Shown in pieces: positions 48,514 through 58,386 of a stretch of 64,000 bases of DNA (the stretch's first letter is position 1; every line of letters starts with the position of its first letter). This DNA comes from Vreelandella lutescens (lineage in GTDB: Bacteria; Pseudomonadota; Gammaproteobacteria; Pseudomonadales; Halomonadaceae): NCBI RefSeq assembly GCF_014640815.1, contig NZ_BMHM01000006.1:124001-188000 (forward strand). Reading direction: 5' to 3'. The notes beneath the pieces were generated by a model that saw only the letters and a list, made by a program, of their open reading frames with translations, was not told where the DNA came from and ran no database searches. The translations under genes were made by a program, and so were the position numbers.

Positions 48514-49515
48514 ATGAGCTGGTTAGACAAGATCGTGCCCTCCATGGGGCGTATCCAGCGTAAAGACCGTCGTGCCAGCGTGCCCGATGGTCTCTGGCGT
48601 AAATGTCCCAAGTGTGAAGCCGTTCTCTATCTGCCTGAATTAGAGAAGCATCACAGCGTATGCCCCAAGTGTGAGCACCACTTACGCTTAACGGCCCGCA
48701 AGCGCTTGGACTGGTTCCTGGATAAACAAGGGCGCGAAGAGATCGCGGCGGAGATTGAGCCGAACGACCGCCTCAAATTCCGCGACTCCAAGAAGTACAA
48801 AGACCGCCTGACGGCCGCGCAAAAAGAGACTGGCGAGAAAGATGCGCTGGTGGCCATGCGTGGCGAGCTCGATGGTCTGCCTGTTGTCGCCGTCGCGTTT
48901 GAGTTCACCTTTATGGGTGGCTCTATGGGCGCAGTGGTCGGCGAGAAATTTGTTCGTGCTGCCACTATTTCTCTTGAAGAAGGGATCCCGCTGGTGTGCT
49001 TTGCCGCCTCAGGTGGGGCGCGAATGCAGGAAGCGTTGTTCTCGCTGATGCAGATGGCGAAAACATCGGCCGCGCTTGAGAAATTAAAGCAGGCGGGCGT
49101 TCCGTACATTTCGGTGCTAACCGATCCGGTCTTTGGCGGTGTGTCAGCCTCTCTGGCGATGCTGGGTGATTTGAACATTGCTGAGCCTAATGCACTGATT
49201 GGTTTTGCCGGCCCTCGGGTAATTGAACAAACCGTTCGTGAAACCCTGCCTGAAGGTTTCCAGCGCAGCGAGTTTCTGCTGGAGCATGGCACGGTAGATA
49301 TGATTGTTCATCGTCACGAAATGCGTGCTCGTGTGGGCAGTGTCTTGCGGAAGCTGACTCACCAGGCGGTAGTGCCTGTAGATGTCGAAAGCGTTGAGGA
49401 AGCCAATGTGGTTGAGCCCGTCGTGAATGAAGAGCAGCTAGCAGACTCTGCAAAGCAGTCTGCTCATGCTGAGCCTCGTCACGCGGCGAGCGATGACGCT
49501 TCACGCAATGCCTAA
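48514..49515 (+). CDS. accD: Acetyl-CoA carboxylase carboxyltransferase subunit beta
   Basis: Beta subunit of the carboxyltransferase that makes malonyl-CoA for fatty-acid synthesis. An N-terminal four-cysteine zinc ribbon ([26 protein letters not shown]) is followed by a crotonase-like domain with [18 protein letters not shown] and [20 protein letters not shown] 48514 ([10 protein letters not shown]) is the family start; a TTG at 48472 would only add a hairpin-encoded leader. 333 residues, with an extended C-terminal tail of ~40 residues. It overlaps folC by eight bases. Confidence 0.97.
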   Translation: MSWLDKIVPSMGRIQRKDRRASVPDGLWRKCPKCEAVLYLPELEKHHSVCPKCEHHLRLTARKRLDWFLDKQGREEIAAEIEPNDRLKFRDSKKYKDRLTAAQKETGEKDALVAMRGELDGLPVVAVAFEFTFMGGSMGAVVGEKFVRAATISLEEGIPLVCFAASGGARMQEALFSLMQMAKTSAALEKLKQAGVPYISVLTDPVFGGVSASLAMLGDLNIAEPNALIGFAGPRVIEQTVRETLPEGFQRSEFLLEHGTVDMIVHRHEMRARVGSVLRKLTHQAVVPVDVESVEEANVVEPVVNEEQLADSAKQSAHAEPRHAASDDASRNA

Positions 49516-50800
49516 TACCTTAGCTGAATGGCTGCATCACCTTGAAACCCTGCATCCTGTAGGGATTGATATGGGGCTGGAGCGTGTTTCCCTGGTGGCG
49601 AAACGGATGGGGCTGTTAGAACGCCCCCTTGCGAAACAGGTCATCACGGTAGCAGGCACCAATGGCAAGGGGTCAACCCTTGCCATGATAGATGCTATCG
49701 CCCGTGCTCATGGGTGGCGTTCGGGCACCTATACCTCTCCTCACTTGTTACGCTACAACGAGCGCGTCACGATTGATGGTCGTGAGGCCAGCGACCAGCG
49801 CTTGGTAGAGGGTTTTCAGCAGGTTGAAAATGCACGCCTGCAAGAGCCGTCTATCAGCCTGACGTATTTTGAAGCTGGCACGCTGTGCGCCCTGTGGTGT
49901 TTAGCGAATGCCTCCTTGGATATTGCTGTCCTTGAGGTGGGCCTGGGTGGCCGCCTTGATGCAGTGAATATTATTGATGCAGATGTAGCGATCGTCACTA
50001 CGATTGCGCTGGATCATGCCAATTTTCTAGGCACTGATCTTGAGCAGATTGGTCGCGAGAAAGCGGGTATTTTTCGTCCTCTGAAACCGGCTGTGTTAGG
50101 CAGCCAAACGCTTCCTCCCAGCGTATTGGAATCGGCAATCGCGATTGCCGCCCACAGCTATGCGCTGGGCTCTGCGTTTAGTCATAGTGCGGGCGATACG
50201 CTCGGCACCCCCTGGTGTTGGCATGGTCTGGCTATGGATGGCAGTACGCTCTCTTTGGATGGCTTGCCGGACCCTGGTTTGCCTATTGATAACGCTGCTA
50301 CGGCCCTTCAAGCGTTGGCCCTGGCCGGTGTTTCTTTGCAATTAACGACCGTATGTAAAGCGTTGCGCACGGTGACGCTTTCTGGGCGTATGCAGTGGGT
50401 AGGGCAGTGGTGCCTAGATGTAGGGCATAACCCGCACGCGGCACAGTATGTTGCACGTCGTTTACCGGTTCCGCCGAAAGGCGGTCGCCAGTGGGCGCTG
50501 ATTGGTATGTTGAACGATAAAGATGCCGATGGCGTGATTCAGGCACTTTTACCCAGCATCACTGACTGGGTGTGCGTTACCCTGGAGGGAGAACGCGGCC
50601 GTTCTGCAGCAGAGTTAGCCGAACGTATTACGTCGCTGGGCGGACACGTGTATTATTGCGCCGACTCCCCTGCCGCAGGGGCTGCCAAGCTGGCCAAGCA
50701 ACTAGCACCTGAAGATCGCGTTCTGGCAACCGGCTCGTTTTTCACGGTGGCTGAGTTATTGGCCATGCCGCTGCCGCAAGCAACGCCCCGGGCCCGCTAA
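49508..50800 (+). CDS. folC: Bifunctional folylpolyglutamate synthase/dihydrofolate synthase
   Basis: Mur-ligase-like enzyme that adds glutamates to folates and makes dihydrofolate. P-loop [13 protein letters not shown], then [11 protein letters not shown] and [13 protein letters not shown] are clear. The preferred start 49508 ([13 protein letters not shown]) overlaps the accD stop; ATG 49493 adds five residues. About 430 residues. It lies in the conserved order accD-folC-dedD-cvpA-purF. Confidence 0.95.
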   Translation: MPNTLAEWLHHLETLHPVGIDMGLERVSLVAKRMGLLERPLAKQVITVAGTNGKGSTLAMIDAIARAHGWRSGTYTSPHLLRYNERVTIDGREASDQRLVEGFQQVENARLQEPSISLTYFEAGTLCALWCLANASLDIAVLEVGLGGRLDAVNIIDADVAIVTTIALDHANFLGTDLEQIGREKAGIFRPLKPAVLGSQTLPPSVLESAIAIAAHSYALGSAFSHSAGDTLGTPWCWHGLAMDGSTLSLDGLPDPGLPIDNAATALQALALAGVSLQLTTVCKALRTVTLSGRMQWVGQWCLDVGHNPHAAQYVARRLPVPPKGGRQWALIGMLNDKDADGVIQALLPSITDWVCVTLEGERGRSAAELAERITSLGGHVYYCADSPAAGAAKLAKQLAPEDRVLATGSFFTVAELLAMPLPQATPRAR

Positions 50801-50817
50801 GCTTGATGGAGAGGGAT

Positions 50818-51501
50818 ATGAAATACGGTAAAACGGAACGCATTAGTGGCATTGTGATCCTGCTCGCACTCTTAGCCATTGTGGTCCCTTGGCTAATGAG
50901 TGACCCCGCACCGCGCGAGGAGCGGCCCCAGCCCACGTTTGTCATTGAACAGCCTGTGGATGTGGTGCGCCAGGAGGTTCCTGTACCAGAAATGCCTGAT
51001 ACCATCGAGACACCCGTATCATCGGCGCCTGTGCTGACGGATGAGGCGCTAGATGAGCCGATTGAAGAGATGCCGCGTGCGCCCCAAACGGGTCAAGTAG
51101 CGCCATCTAATGGCTCGTCTTCAAGCGCAGCCGCAGAGCCCGCTCAACAAGCGCCTGCACGGCCCAATCCGGAACCTGCATCGCCACCTCGAGAAGATCC
51201 CATCGCTGCATTGGTAGCTGCTAACGAAAGCCGTAATAGCGCGAGCTCTTCAGCGCCTGCCACTCAGCAGCAAGGCGAGTGGGCGGTTCAAGTGGGCAGC
51301 TTTGGGGATGCCGACAATGCCCAGCGTATTAGCGACCAGCTCAGCGGCGAAGGATTTAGCGTGTTTCAGCGTGCCCGCGATAATAACCTGACCACTGTCT
51401 TAGTCGGCCCTTACGCTACGTCGGAAGATGGTGAAGCCGCTATGGCGTTGATAAAACAGCGAATCAATGTCCAGGGCTTGCTTGTTCGGGTAAGGGATTA
51501 A
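50818..51501 (+). CDS. dedD: SPOR-domain cell-division protein, DedD-like
   Basis: One N-terminal membrane helix (residues 8-28, ISGIVILLALLAIVVPWLM), a proline- and acid-rich linker (about 30-150), and a C-terminal SPOR domain (about 155-227, EWAVQVGSFGDADNAQRISD … TVLVGPYA). SPOR domains bind denuded septal peptidoglycan. ATG 50818 (MKYGKTER) follows GGAGAGGGAT. 227 residues. The position between folC and cvpA is that of E. coli dedD. Confidence 0.9.
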   Translation: MKYGKTERISGIVILLALLAIVVPWLMSDPAPREERPQPTFVIEQPVDVVRQEVPVPEMPDTIETPVSSAPVLTDEALDEPIEEMPRAPQTGQVAPSNGSSSSAAAEPAQQAPARPNPEPASPPREDPIAALVAANESRNSASSSAPATQQQGEWAVQVGSFGDADNAQRISDQLSGEGFSVFQRARDNNLTTVLVGPYATSEDGEAAMALIKQRINVQGLLVRVRD

Positions 51502-51503
51502 TA

Positions 51504-52082
51504 ATGGCGCTAACGTGGATTGATGCGCTGTTTTTAGCGGTGCTGTCGCTTTCGATGCTAGCGGGCTTTGTTCGAGGCTTTGTCCGCGAATCGTTGGGTT
51601 TAGCGGCATGGGTTGTTGCACTCATGGTGGCGCGTGTTCTGGCTGAGCCCGTGGCGGAGCTAATGAGCGGCTTTATTGATAGCTTTGACGCTCGGTTGGT
51701 GTTGGCGTTTGCACTGGTTATTTTCGCCGTCATCTTGTTATGCGGCATTGTCATCCGGATTGTACATGCGGCCGTTGAATGGGTTGGCATGGGTTTGTTA
51801 AACCGCTTTGCAGGGGCGGCTTTTGGGTTGGCGCGGGGAGCGGTGATTCTATTAGTCGCCACCGTATTGATCACCCTGACGCCACTGGCTGAGCTCCAGG
51901 CTTGGCAGCAGGCTTCCCTGCGGCCCACGTTTATTGAGCTTCGTGATTGGGCGGTGAGCCAGTTAGACCAATGGGAGCGGGAGTTACCCACGCCGCCGGA
52001 TTCGCTGCGTGATATTTCGATTCCTGAGCTGCGTCGCCCGCAGTCGACGCTCCCCCAAAGCAGTGCCCCTGTGGTGGAATGA
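51504..52082 (+). CDS. cvpA: CvpA family membrane protein
   Basis: Inner-membrane protein of the colicin V production family, with about four helices (LTWIDALFLAVLSLSMLAGF, then VLAFALVIFAVILLCGIVIR, and others) and a proline-rich tail. CvpA's exact role is unclear; it affects envelope stress tolerance in enterobacteria. 192 residues. It starts two bases after dedD. A 114-base gap precedes purF. Confidence 0.93.
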   Translation: MALTWIDALFLAVLSLSMLAGFVRGFVRESLGLAAWVVALMVARVLAEPVAELMSGFIDSFDARLVLAFALVIFAVILLCGIVIRIVHAAVEWVGMGLLNRFAGAAFGLARGAVILLVATVLITLTPLAELQAWQQASLRPTFIELRDWAVSQLDQWERELPTPPDSLRDISIPELRRPQSTLPQSSAPVVE

Positions 52083-52196
52083 GAGGGCCTGCGAGTAAAT
52101 TCTCCGCTGGTGCTGCTTCCAGCACCAGTGCTTGTCAGTTTGATGAACGTACGGGCTTGCGTCAGTAAGTCATGGTATTAAAGCGAGGTAACTGGA

Positions 52197-53717
52197 ATGT
52201 GCGGTATAGTGGGCCTTCTGGCCAAGCAGGCGGTAAATCAGGGAATCTACGATGCCCTGACCGTACTTCAGCATCGGGGCCAGGACGCTGCCGGGATGAT
52301 GACTTGGAGCGAGGGACGCTTCCTACTGCGCAAGAGTAACGGTTTAGTGCGCGACGTCTTCCATACTCGTCACATGGCGCGCTTGAAAGGCAATCTAGGT
52401 ATTGGTCACGTTCGCTACCCGACTGCTGGCTCTTCCAGCGAGGCAGAATCACAGCCTTTCTACGTTAACTCGCCTTACGGTATCGCGCTGGCTCACAACG
52501 GCAACCTAACCAACTCTGAGCAGTTGAAGCAGGAGCTGTTCTCCACTGACCTTCGCCACATCAATACCAGCTCAGATTCTGAAGTGCTGCTCAACGTGTT
52601 TGCCCACGAGCTGGGTAAGCAGGGTCTTCATCTGGAAGCGGAAGACATTTTCGACGCAGTTCGTAGAGTGCACCGGCGCTGCAAAGGCGGCTACGCGGCG
52701 GTCGCGATCATTAACGGGTTTGGTATGGTGGCCTTCCGTGACCCGCACGGTATTCGTCCGGTGGTGTTTGGTACCCGCCAGGATGGTGATGGCCAAGATG
52801 TGATGATTGCTTCTGAATCCGTGGCACTGGATGTCGGCGGCTTTGAGCTGGAGCGTGATTTATCGCCGGGCGAAGCGATTTTCGTTGATATGCAGGGCCA
52901 GATTCATACCCAGGTGTGCGCTGATCGCCCGCAGCTGCGTTCGTGCATTTTTGAGCATGTCTACCTTGCTCGCCCTGACTCCATCTTAGACGGTGCCTAT
53001 GTGTACGGCACGCGGATGCAAATGGGCCGTAAGCTGGGCGACCGCATTTTAAGCGAGTGGCCGGACCACGATATCGATGTGGTCATCCCTATTCCCGATA
53101 CCTCGCGGACCTCCGCTCTGGAGATGGCCCAGCACCTTGGGGTGACCTATCGCGAAGGGTTCATGAAGAACCGCTACATTGGCCGTACCTTTATTATGCC
53201 GGGACAAACCCAGCGTAAAAAATCAGTACGCCAAAAGCTGAACGCCATTGATGTTGAGTTTAAGGGTAAGAATGTACTGCTGGTGGATGACTCCATCGTG
53301 CGTGGTACCACCTGCAAACAAATTATTCAGATGGCTCGCGATGCCGGTGCGCGTAAGGTCTATTTTGCTTCTGCTGCGCCGCCGGTACGCTACCCCAACG
53401 TGTACGGTATTGATATGCCAGCCGCCACGGAGCTGATTGCTCATGGGCGTACTGAAGAAGAAGTGGGGCAGTTAATTGGTGCTGACCGTATCTTCTATCA
53501 AGATCTCGAAGATCTAAAAGACGCATGCCGTGAAGTGAATCCAGAAATGGAAGCCTTTGACTGTTCCGTCTTTGATGGCAACTATGTGACCGGCGATATC
53601 GACGACGCTTATCTGGCTGTCTTAGAAGCCAGCCGTAACGATGCCGCCAAGGATCAAAGTGCCGGTGATCATGCGCTGGTCGACATGCATAATCAAGACG
53701 ACGACCTAGACGACTAA
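52197..53717 (+). CDS. purF: Amidophosphoribosyltransferase
   Basis: First committed enzyme of purine synthesis, making phosphoribosylamine from PRPP and glutamine. The glutaminase nucleophile is the cysteine right after Met (MCGIVGLL). The PRPP loop is [13 protein letters not shown]. 506 residues. The start follows GCGAGGTAACTGGA. A GC-rich stem-loop lies after the stop (about 53727-53754) but lacks Ts. Confidence 0.97.
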   Translation: MCGIVGLLAKQAVNQGIYDALTVLQHRGQDAAGMMTWSEGRFLLRKSNGLVRDVFHTRHMARLKGNLGIGHVRYPTAGSSSEAESQPFYVNSPYGIALAHNGNLTNSEQLKQELFSTDLRHINTSSDSEVLLNVFAHELGKQGLHLEAEDIFDAVRRVHRRCKGGYAAVAIINGFGMVAFRDPHGIRPVVFGTRQDGDGQDVMIASESVALDVGGFELERDLSPGEAIFVDMQGQIHTQVCADRPQLRSCIFEHVYLARPDSILDGAYVYGTRMQMGRKLGDRILSEWPDHDIDVVIPIPDTSRTSALEMAQHLGVTYREGFMKNRYIGRTFIMPGQTQRKKSVRQKLNAIDVEFKGKNVLLVDDSIVRGTTCKQIIQMARDAGARKVYFASAAPPVRYPNVYGIDMPAATELIAHGRTEEEVGQLIGADRIFYQDLEDLKDACREVNPEMEAFDCSVFDGNYVTGDIDDAYLAVLEASRNDAAKDQSAGDHALVDMHNQDDDLDD

Positions 53718-53828
53718 GCGAGTATCCGCCTGCGGCCCGAAAGGCTCGCAGGCGTGATAGATACGCTATGAGCGATAGGGTGTTTGCATCAGCATTTTGA
53801 AATAGCGTTTGGAATAAGGGGCTCTGAC

Positions 53829-55028
53829 ATGCACGAAGACAGCCATCAGGATGAATGGTCGCTTGAGACGCTTGCGATTCGGGCGGGTCATCACCGCACG
53901 TTTGAGCAAGAGCACTCGGAACCCATTTTTCCCACATCAAGCTTTGTGTACGAAAGTGCGGCTGAGGCGGCGCGCAAGTTTGGTGGCAAGGAGCCAGGTA
54001 ACGTCTATTCACGCTTTACCAACCCGACGGTTCATACCTTTGAGCGCCGCTTAGCGGCACTCGAAGGCGGCGAGCGCTGTGTAGCAACCAGCTCTGGTAT
54101 GGCGGCAATTTTGTCGACGGCACTGGCGCTGCTGTCATCGGGAGATGAGATCGTTGCATCGCGTTCGCTGTTTGGTTCTACGGTAAGTCTGTTTGATAAA
54201 TACCTCGGCAAGTTTGGTATTACCACCCGCTATGTAGAGCTTTCTAACATGGCGGCTTGGGAAGAGGCGATGAGCCCCAATACCAAGCTGATGTTTGCAG
54301 AAACGCCGTCAAACCCGCTGTCTGAAGTGGCGGATATTGCTGCGTTGGCGGCACTCGCCAAGCGTAGCGGCGCACTATTGGCCATTGATAACTGCTTTCT
54401 AACGCCTGCACTGCAAAAGCCGATCGCACTGGGGGCGGACTTGGTGATTCACTCCGCCACGAAGTACCTGGATGGCCAGGGGCGCGCGGTTGGCGGCGCG
54501 GTGGTGGGCAAACATGATGTGCTGGAAGAAGTCTTTGGTGTGGTGCGTACCTGTGGCCCCTGCATGAGCCCGTTTAACGCGTGGATTTTCACTAAAGGGT
54601 TAGAAACCCTTTCGCTGCGTATGAAAGCGCACTGTGAGAATGCTTTCACGCTTGCCCATTGGCTTGACCAGCATCCCGCCGTGACGCGCGTTTACTACAG
54701 CGGGTTGGAAGCTCATCCGCAGCACGCGCTGGCCAAACAGCAGCAGCAGGGCTTTGGCGCTGTGCTGGGCTTTGAGGTGAAAGGTGGGCAAGAGGGCGCT
54801 TGGCAGGTGATAGATGCCACCCGCATGCTCTCGATTACCGGTAATTTAGGTGATGTGAAAACCACCATTACTCATCCAGCCACCACCACACATGGGCGAC
54901 TTTCGGATGCACAGAAAGAAGCCGCAGGCATTTCGCCTGGTTTGATTCGTGTGGCCGTTGGGCTTGAAAGTCAGGAAGACATTCAACGTGACTTGGCACG
55001 TGGCCTGGATGCGCTGGCTGCTCAGTAA
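53829..55028 (+). CDS. metZ: O-succinylhomoserine sulfhydrylase
   Basis: PLP enzyme of the Cys/Met metabolism family that makes homocysteine from O-succinylhomoserine and sulfide. The PLP lysine is in HSATKYLDGQGRAVGGAVVG. VYSRFTNPTVHTFERRLAAL and ETPSNPLSEVAD are typical. ATG 53829 is chosen because GGAATAAGGGG lies before it; an upstream ATG at 53784 adds 15 unrelated residues. 399 residues. Position after purF is that of metZ in Pseudomonas. Confidence 0.94.
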   Translation: MHEDSHQDEWSLETLAIRAGHHRTFEQEHSEPIFPTSSFVYESAAEAARKFGGKEPGNVYSRFTNPTVHTFERRLAALEGGERCVATSSGMAAILSTALALLSSGDEIVASRSLFGSTVSLFDKYLGKFGITTRYVELSNMAAWEEAMSPNTKLMFAETPSNPLSEVADIAALAALAKRSGALLAIDNCFLTPALQKPIALGADLVIHSATKYLDGQGRAVGGAVVGKHDVLEEVFGVVRTCGPCMSPFNAWIFTKGLETLSLRMKAHCENAFTLAHWLDQHPAVTRVYYSGLEAHPQHALAKQQQQGFGAVLGFEVKGGQEGAWQVIDATRMLSITGNLGDVKTTITHPATTTHGRLSDAQKEAAGISPGLIRVAVGLESQEDIQRDLARGLDALAAQ

Positions 55029-55049
55029 GTCTCTATGATTTAAGCCAAC

Positions 55050-55077
55050 AAAAAACCCACCGCGAGGTGGGTTTTTT
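55050..55077. terminator. Bidirectional terminator after metZ
   Basis: A-run/stem/T-run: AAAAAACCCACC (55050-55061) pairs with GGTGGGTTTTTT (55066-55077) across a GCGA loop. It serves metZ and can serve the converging minus-strand gene ending at 55129. Confidence 0.92.
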
Positions 55078-55128
55078 GGCATCTACGACGCTCAGCGCTG
55101 CTGCGTTGGGCAGCAGCGCCGCTCTGTT

Positions 55129-55407
55129 TTAGGAGGCGTTGCGATGCGGCAGGTCGAACTGCGCAATTTGGTCGTCGTTGCTGTTTGCGTGATGCGCTTC
55201 AGAGCTAGGCTCGATGACGCTGTTTTTGGCAGCGTCGCCGTTGATAAGCGTCAAGTCGGCAGGAGACATGTGCAAACTCTCAATGCTTGGGTTGGCAGAC
55301 GAGTTTGCATGAACGATCTCATTCAGCTCAGCAGAACCTTGTTCGGCTAGCACAGCGGTAGAGGTCAAGGTCATGGCGATGGCAGAAATAAAGGTTAACT
55401 TTTTCAT
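55129..55407 (-). CDS. Small exported hypothetical protein
   Basis: 92 residues with a clean signal peptide (MKKLTFISAIAMTLTSTAVLA, cut after ALA) and a short, acidic, Asn/Ser-rich mature part with two HANS motifs. No family recognised. The ribosome-binding site AAAGAGAGTACC precedes the ATG. It is probably periplasmic. Confidence 0.65.
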   Translation of the reverse strand: MKKLTFISAIAMTLTSTAVLAEQGSAELNEIVHANSSANPSIESLHMSPADLTLINGDAAKNSVIEPSSEAHHANSNDDQIAQFDLPHRNAS

Positions 55408-55737
55408 GATGGGTACTCTCTTTTAACGATTACAAATGAAGGTGTCTTAGGTCGTGATGACAGGTTGTGTCAGAACGTGCGCTAATATTAAGCGCGCTAA
55501 ATAAATAGTAAAATTGATTAAAATTGCCTTTTTCTTTCGTTTTTATCGAATGATGGGTGTTGAAGACGGCGATCTCGGTTTGAGTCAATACATCCATCGT
55601 TAGCTGAATATTCAATGGTTTTTACGAACGAAGTATTCTGCTTTTTTCAGCAGAGTTTTGCTCAATGAAGCGGTATGCTTTTACTCATATAAGGCAGTTA
55701 GCCGCTAGCGATGCGGTTTTTATACGGGGAATCAAGG
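55408..55737. other. Divergent intergenic region
   Basis: 330 bases, AT-rich, without a credible gene. It must hold promoters for the exported protein (minus) and cytochrome b561 (plus). A near-palindrome GCGCT-N7-AGCGC lies at 55479-55495. No other clear site was recognised. Confidence 0.5.
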
Positions 55738-56295
55738 ATGTTGCGGAACACACGCCGTGGTTGGGGTGTCATTAGTATTCTATTGCATTGGCTTAGCGCG
55801 CTGACGATTATCGGCCTCTTTATACTTGGCTGGTGGATGACAGGGTTGGGTTACTATGACCCGTGGTATAACCAAGCGCCCTGGATTCATCGTTCTATCG
55901 GTATTCTATTATTACTGGCGACGTTTGCCCGCTTGGTGTGGCGCTTGGTGCAACCAACCCCAGAAGCGGAGGGCGGACGCCTGGAGCGTGTTGCAGCCCA
56001 CCTAGGTCATATCGCGCTCTATGTTTTGTTACTTCTTGTGTTGACCACCGGCTATCTAATTTCTACCGCAAATGGCCGTGGTATTAGCGTGTTTGGGTGG
56101 TTTGAAATGCCTGCTGTATTGCACGGGCTACCTAACCAAGCGAGCCTTGCGGGCGATGTGCATTGGTACAGCGCAATCGTGTTAATGGTGTTGGCAGGCG
56201 GGCATGCCTTGGCTGCGTTGGTGCATCACTTCAAGCACCGTCACCCTACACTTAAACGTATGGTCAACCCTCGCCACAGTCACACGCCCCACTAA
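55738..56295 (+). CDS. Cytochrome b561 family protein (CybB-like)
   Basis: Four-helix inner-membrane diheme cytochrome. Conserved histidines lie in helix 1 (SILLHWLSALTIIGLF), in APWIHRSIGILLLLATFARL and in DVHWYSAIVLMVLAGGHALA. RRGWGVISILLHW is the typical N-terminus, and a C-terminal HHFKHRHPTLKRM is also typical. About 185 residues. ATG 55738 has AAGG just upstream; an ATG nine codons earlier is less likely. It is followed by a yceI gene, a common pairing. Confidence 0.9.
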   Translation: MLRNTRRGWGVISILLHWLSALTIIGLFILGWWMTGLGYYDPWYNQAPWIHRSIGILLLLATFARLVWRLVQPTPEAEGGRLERVAAHLGHIALYVLLLLVLTTGYLISTANGRGISVFGWFEMPAVLHGLPNQASLAGDVHWYSAIVLMVLAGGHALAALVHHFKHRHPTLKRMVNPRHSHTPH

Positions 56296-56362
56296 TTTTT
56301 TGAACGCTGTGAGGTGTTGACACCTGACAGTGCCCATAAAGGAAAGAAAGGAGATGGACGTA

Positions 56363-56947
56363 ATGATGAAGAAAAGCGTAATGGCAGCAGCCGTAGCAGC
56401 AGCAGCGCTGGTTCCTTTAAGCCAGGCACAGGCAGCAGATTACCAAATTGATATTGAAGGCCAGCATGCCTTTGTACAATTTAAAATTAATCACCTGGGC
56501 TTCTCCTATATTCTGGGCAGCTTTGAAGAGTTTGACGGTCAGTTCTCTTACGATGCTGACGATCTGGATGCTTCTTCCGTTGAGATGGAAGTCCAAATTG
56601 ACAGCCTGACCAGTAATCATGCTGAGCGCGACCGTCATATCCTTAGCGGTGATTTTTTGAATGCTAGCGAATTCCCTACCGCAACGTTTACGTCTACCGG
56701 CTTTGAGTCTACCGGTGATAATGAAGGCGTTGTGACGGGTGAATTAACGCTGCATGGCCAAACTCAAGAGATCGAAATGCCGGTTACTATGATGGGTGAA
56801 GGTGAAGACCCCTGGGGTAATTACCGTGCCGGTTTTGAAGGCAGCACCATGCTGACCCTCGGCGATTTCGGCATTGATATGAGCGATTTCCCGGAAGTGA
56901 TGCACGAAGTTGAGCTGTACGTGACGTTTGAAGGCATTCGCCAGTAA
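56363..56947 (+). CDS. YceI family periplasmic protein
   Basis: Lipid-binding lipocalin-like beta-barrel of the YceI family, proposed to bind isoprenoid quinones. Signal peptide (MAAAVAAAALVPLSQAQAAD) then YQIDIEGQHAFVQFKINHLG, HILSGDFLNASEFPTATFTS and a C-terminal FGIDMSDFP. ATG 56363 is best: AAAGGAG lies nine bases upstream. About 194 residues. It follows cytochrome b561, often its partner. Confidence 0.93.
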   Translation: MMKKSVMAAAVAAAALVPLSQAQAADYQIDIEGQHAFVQFKINHLGFSYILGSFEEFDGQFSYDADDLDASSVEMEVQIDSLTSNHAERDRHILSGDFLNASEFPTATFTSTGFESTGDNEGVVTGELTLHGQTQEIEMPVTMMGEGEDPWGNYRAGFEGSTMLTLGDFGIDMSDFPEVMHEVELYVTFEGIRQ

Positions 56948-56962
56948 GCGATTGTCTATAAG

Positions 56963-56996
56963 AACGCCGCCACCTTAACGGGTGGTGGCGTTTTTG
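56963..56996 (+). terminator. Rho-independent terminator after yceI
   Basis: Twelve-pair stem with one G-T pair (56963-56974 with 56981-56992) and a TTTTT run. Confidence 0.9.
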
Positions 56997-57038
56997 CGTT
57001 TAACGTCCCTGGTATTCATGAGGCTAAGGAGTCCGTTT

Positions 57039-58385
57039 TTGGCAGCTGTCATGCAACAACGCGAGTTGGCGATAACCCTATGGCGTCAAACGTGGCCGAT
57101 GGCCATTGGCGTGCTGGCGCTATTGGGTTTTCAGCTTGTGGACAGTGCGTTTATCGCACGTTTAGGTACTGCGCCGCTGGCGGCTCAGTCGTTTACCTTT
57201 CCTCTGTCGTTTTTAATCATTGGTATACAGGTGGGGATGGGCATTGCCATCGCCGCGCTGATTTCCAGAGCGTTAGGAGCAGGAGAGCAGGCGAGAGCCA
57301 AGCGGCTCTCTAGTTTGGTGCTGATTGCTGGAGGGGCAGTAATTGCCGTGTTAGCAGTGGTGTTATGGCTGCTTCAGGTGCCGCTCTTTCAACTGCTGGG
57401 AGCGGATGAGACAGCGCTAACGTATATTCGCGCCTACTGGGGGCCTCAGCTATTTTCTGCTTGGCTGGGGGCGCTGCTCTACTTTATGTATAGCGTCTTT
57501 CGTGCCCACGGTGATACACGTATGCCCGGCAAGATGATGGTGCTCAGTAGTCTGATCAACCTAGCGCTCGACCCGCTGTTTATTTTTGGAGTGGGTAGCT
57601 GGGAAGGCTGGGGACTTCCGGGAGCCGCGTGGGCGACTGCCGTGGCGTTTTCCGTTGGGTTGTTGCTAACAGGGGCTAAATTGCGTCGCTGTCAGTGGGC
57701 GACGATGGTTGATATTGGGCAAGAAGCAGTGCGCTCATGGCGACCTTTTACAGGTATTGCAGCGCCTGCGATGGTCAGCCAATTGATGCCACCGCTGGCG
57801 GCAATGCTTGCTATTGCCGCAGTGGCGGGCTTAGGCGACACCCAGGTAGCCGCGTGGGGGTTAGCGAGCCGGCTTGAGACGCTATCTCTGATGGTGATTC
57901 TTGCCATGACTATGTCACTACCCCCTTGGCTGGGGCGCTGTTATGGCGCGGGAGATTGGGGGCAAATTCAACAGCTTATGCGCCTAGCATTAAAAGTGGC
58001 GGTGATCTGGCAGCTCAGTCTCGGCGTGCTGCTGGCGCTAGCGTCACCGTGGGTGGCCATGGCCTTGGCGGGCAATCCAGAGGTGCAGAGTGAGCTCGCG
58101 CTGCTGATTCGCTTTATGCTGCCAAGCTATGCAGCACTTGGTGTCTGTATGTTGGTGGTATCGGCGGGTAACGCGCTGGGGTGGCCGCTTAGGGCAATGC
58201 TGCTTTCCAGTGCACGGCTATTTATCTGCTACTTGCCTTGTTTATGGCTTGGGTCGCAGCTCTTTGGCTGGACCGGCTTGGCCGCAGGCGCGGCGATTGG
58301 CAACCTGCTGGCCGGCCTAACGGCGTGGGTGGTGCTGAAACGTATTCTCTCCCGCCCGCATCGGCAGGCGGGAGCGTCACGCTAA
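57039..58385 (+). CDS. MATE family efflux transporter
   Basis: Twelve-helix multidrug/toxin exporter, using sodium or proton gradient. Marks are TWPMAIGVLALLGFQLVDSA near the N-terminus, AQSFTFPLSFLIIG and LINLALDPLFIFGVG. The length fits the family. The start is uncertain: TTG 57039 has a perfect AAGGAG seven bases upstream, while ATG 57018 has none and ATG 57051 is 19 bases away. It follows the yceI terminator. Confidence 0.9.
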   Translation: MAAVMQQRELAITLWRQTWPMAIGVLALLGFQLVDSAFIARLGTAPLAAQSFTFPLSFLIIGIQVGMGIAIAALISRALGAGEQARAKRLSSLVLIAGGAVIAVLAVVLWLLQVPLFQLLGADETALTYIRAYWGPQLFSAWLGALLYFMYSVFRAHGDTRMPGKMMVLSSLINLALDPLFIFGVGSWEGWGLPGAAWATAVAFSVGLLLTGAKLRRCQWATMVDIGQEAVRSWRPFTGIAAPAMVSQLMPPLAAMLAIAAVAGLGDTQVAAWGLASRLETLSLMVILAMTMSLPPWLGRCYGAGDWGQIQQLMRLALKVAVIWQLSLGVLLALASPWVAMALAGNPEVQSELALLIRFMLPSYAALGVCMLVVSAGNALGWPLRAMLLSSARLFICYLPCLWLGSQLFGWTGLAAGAAIGNLLAGLTAWVVLKRILSRPHRQAGASR

Positions 58386-58386
58386 C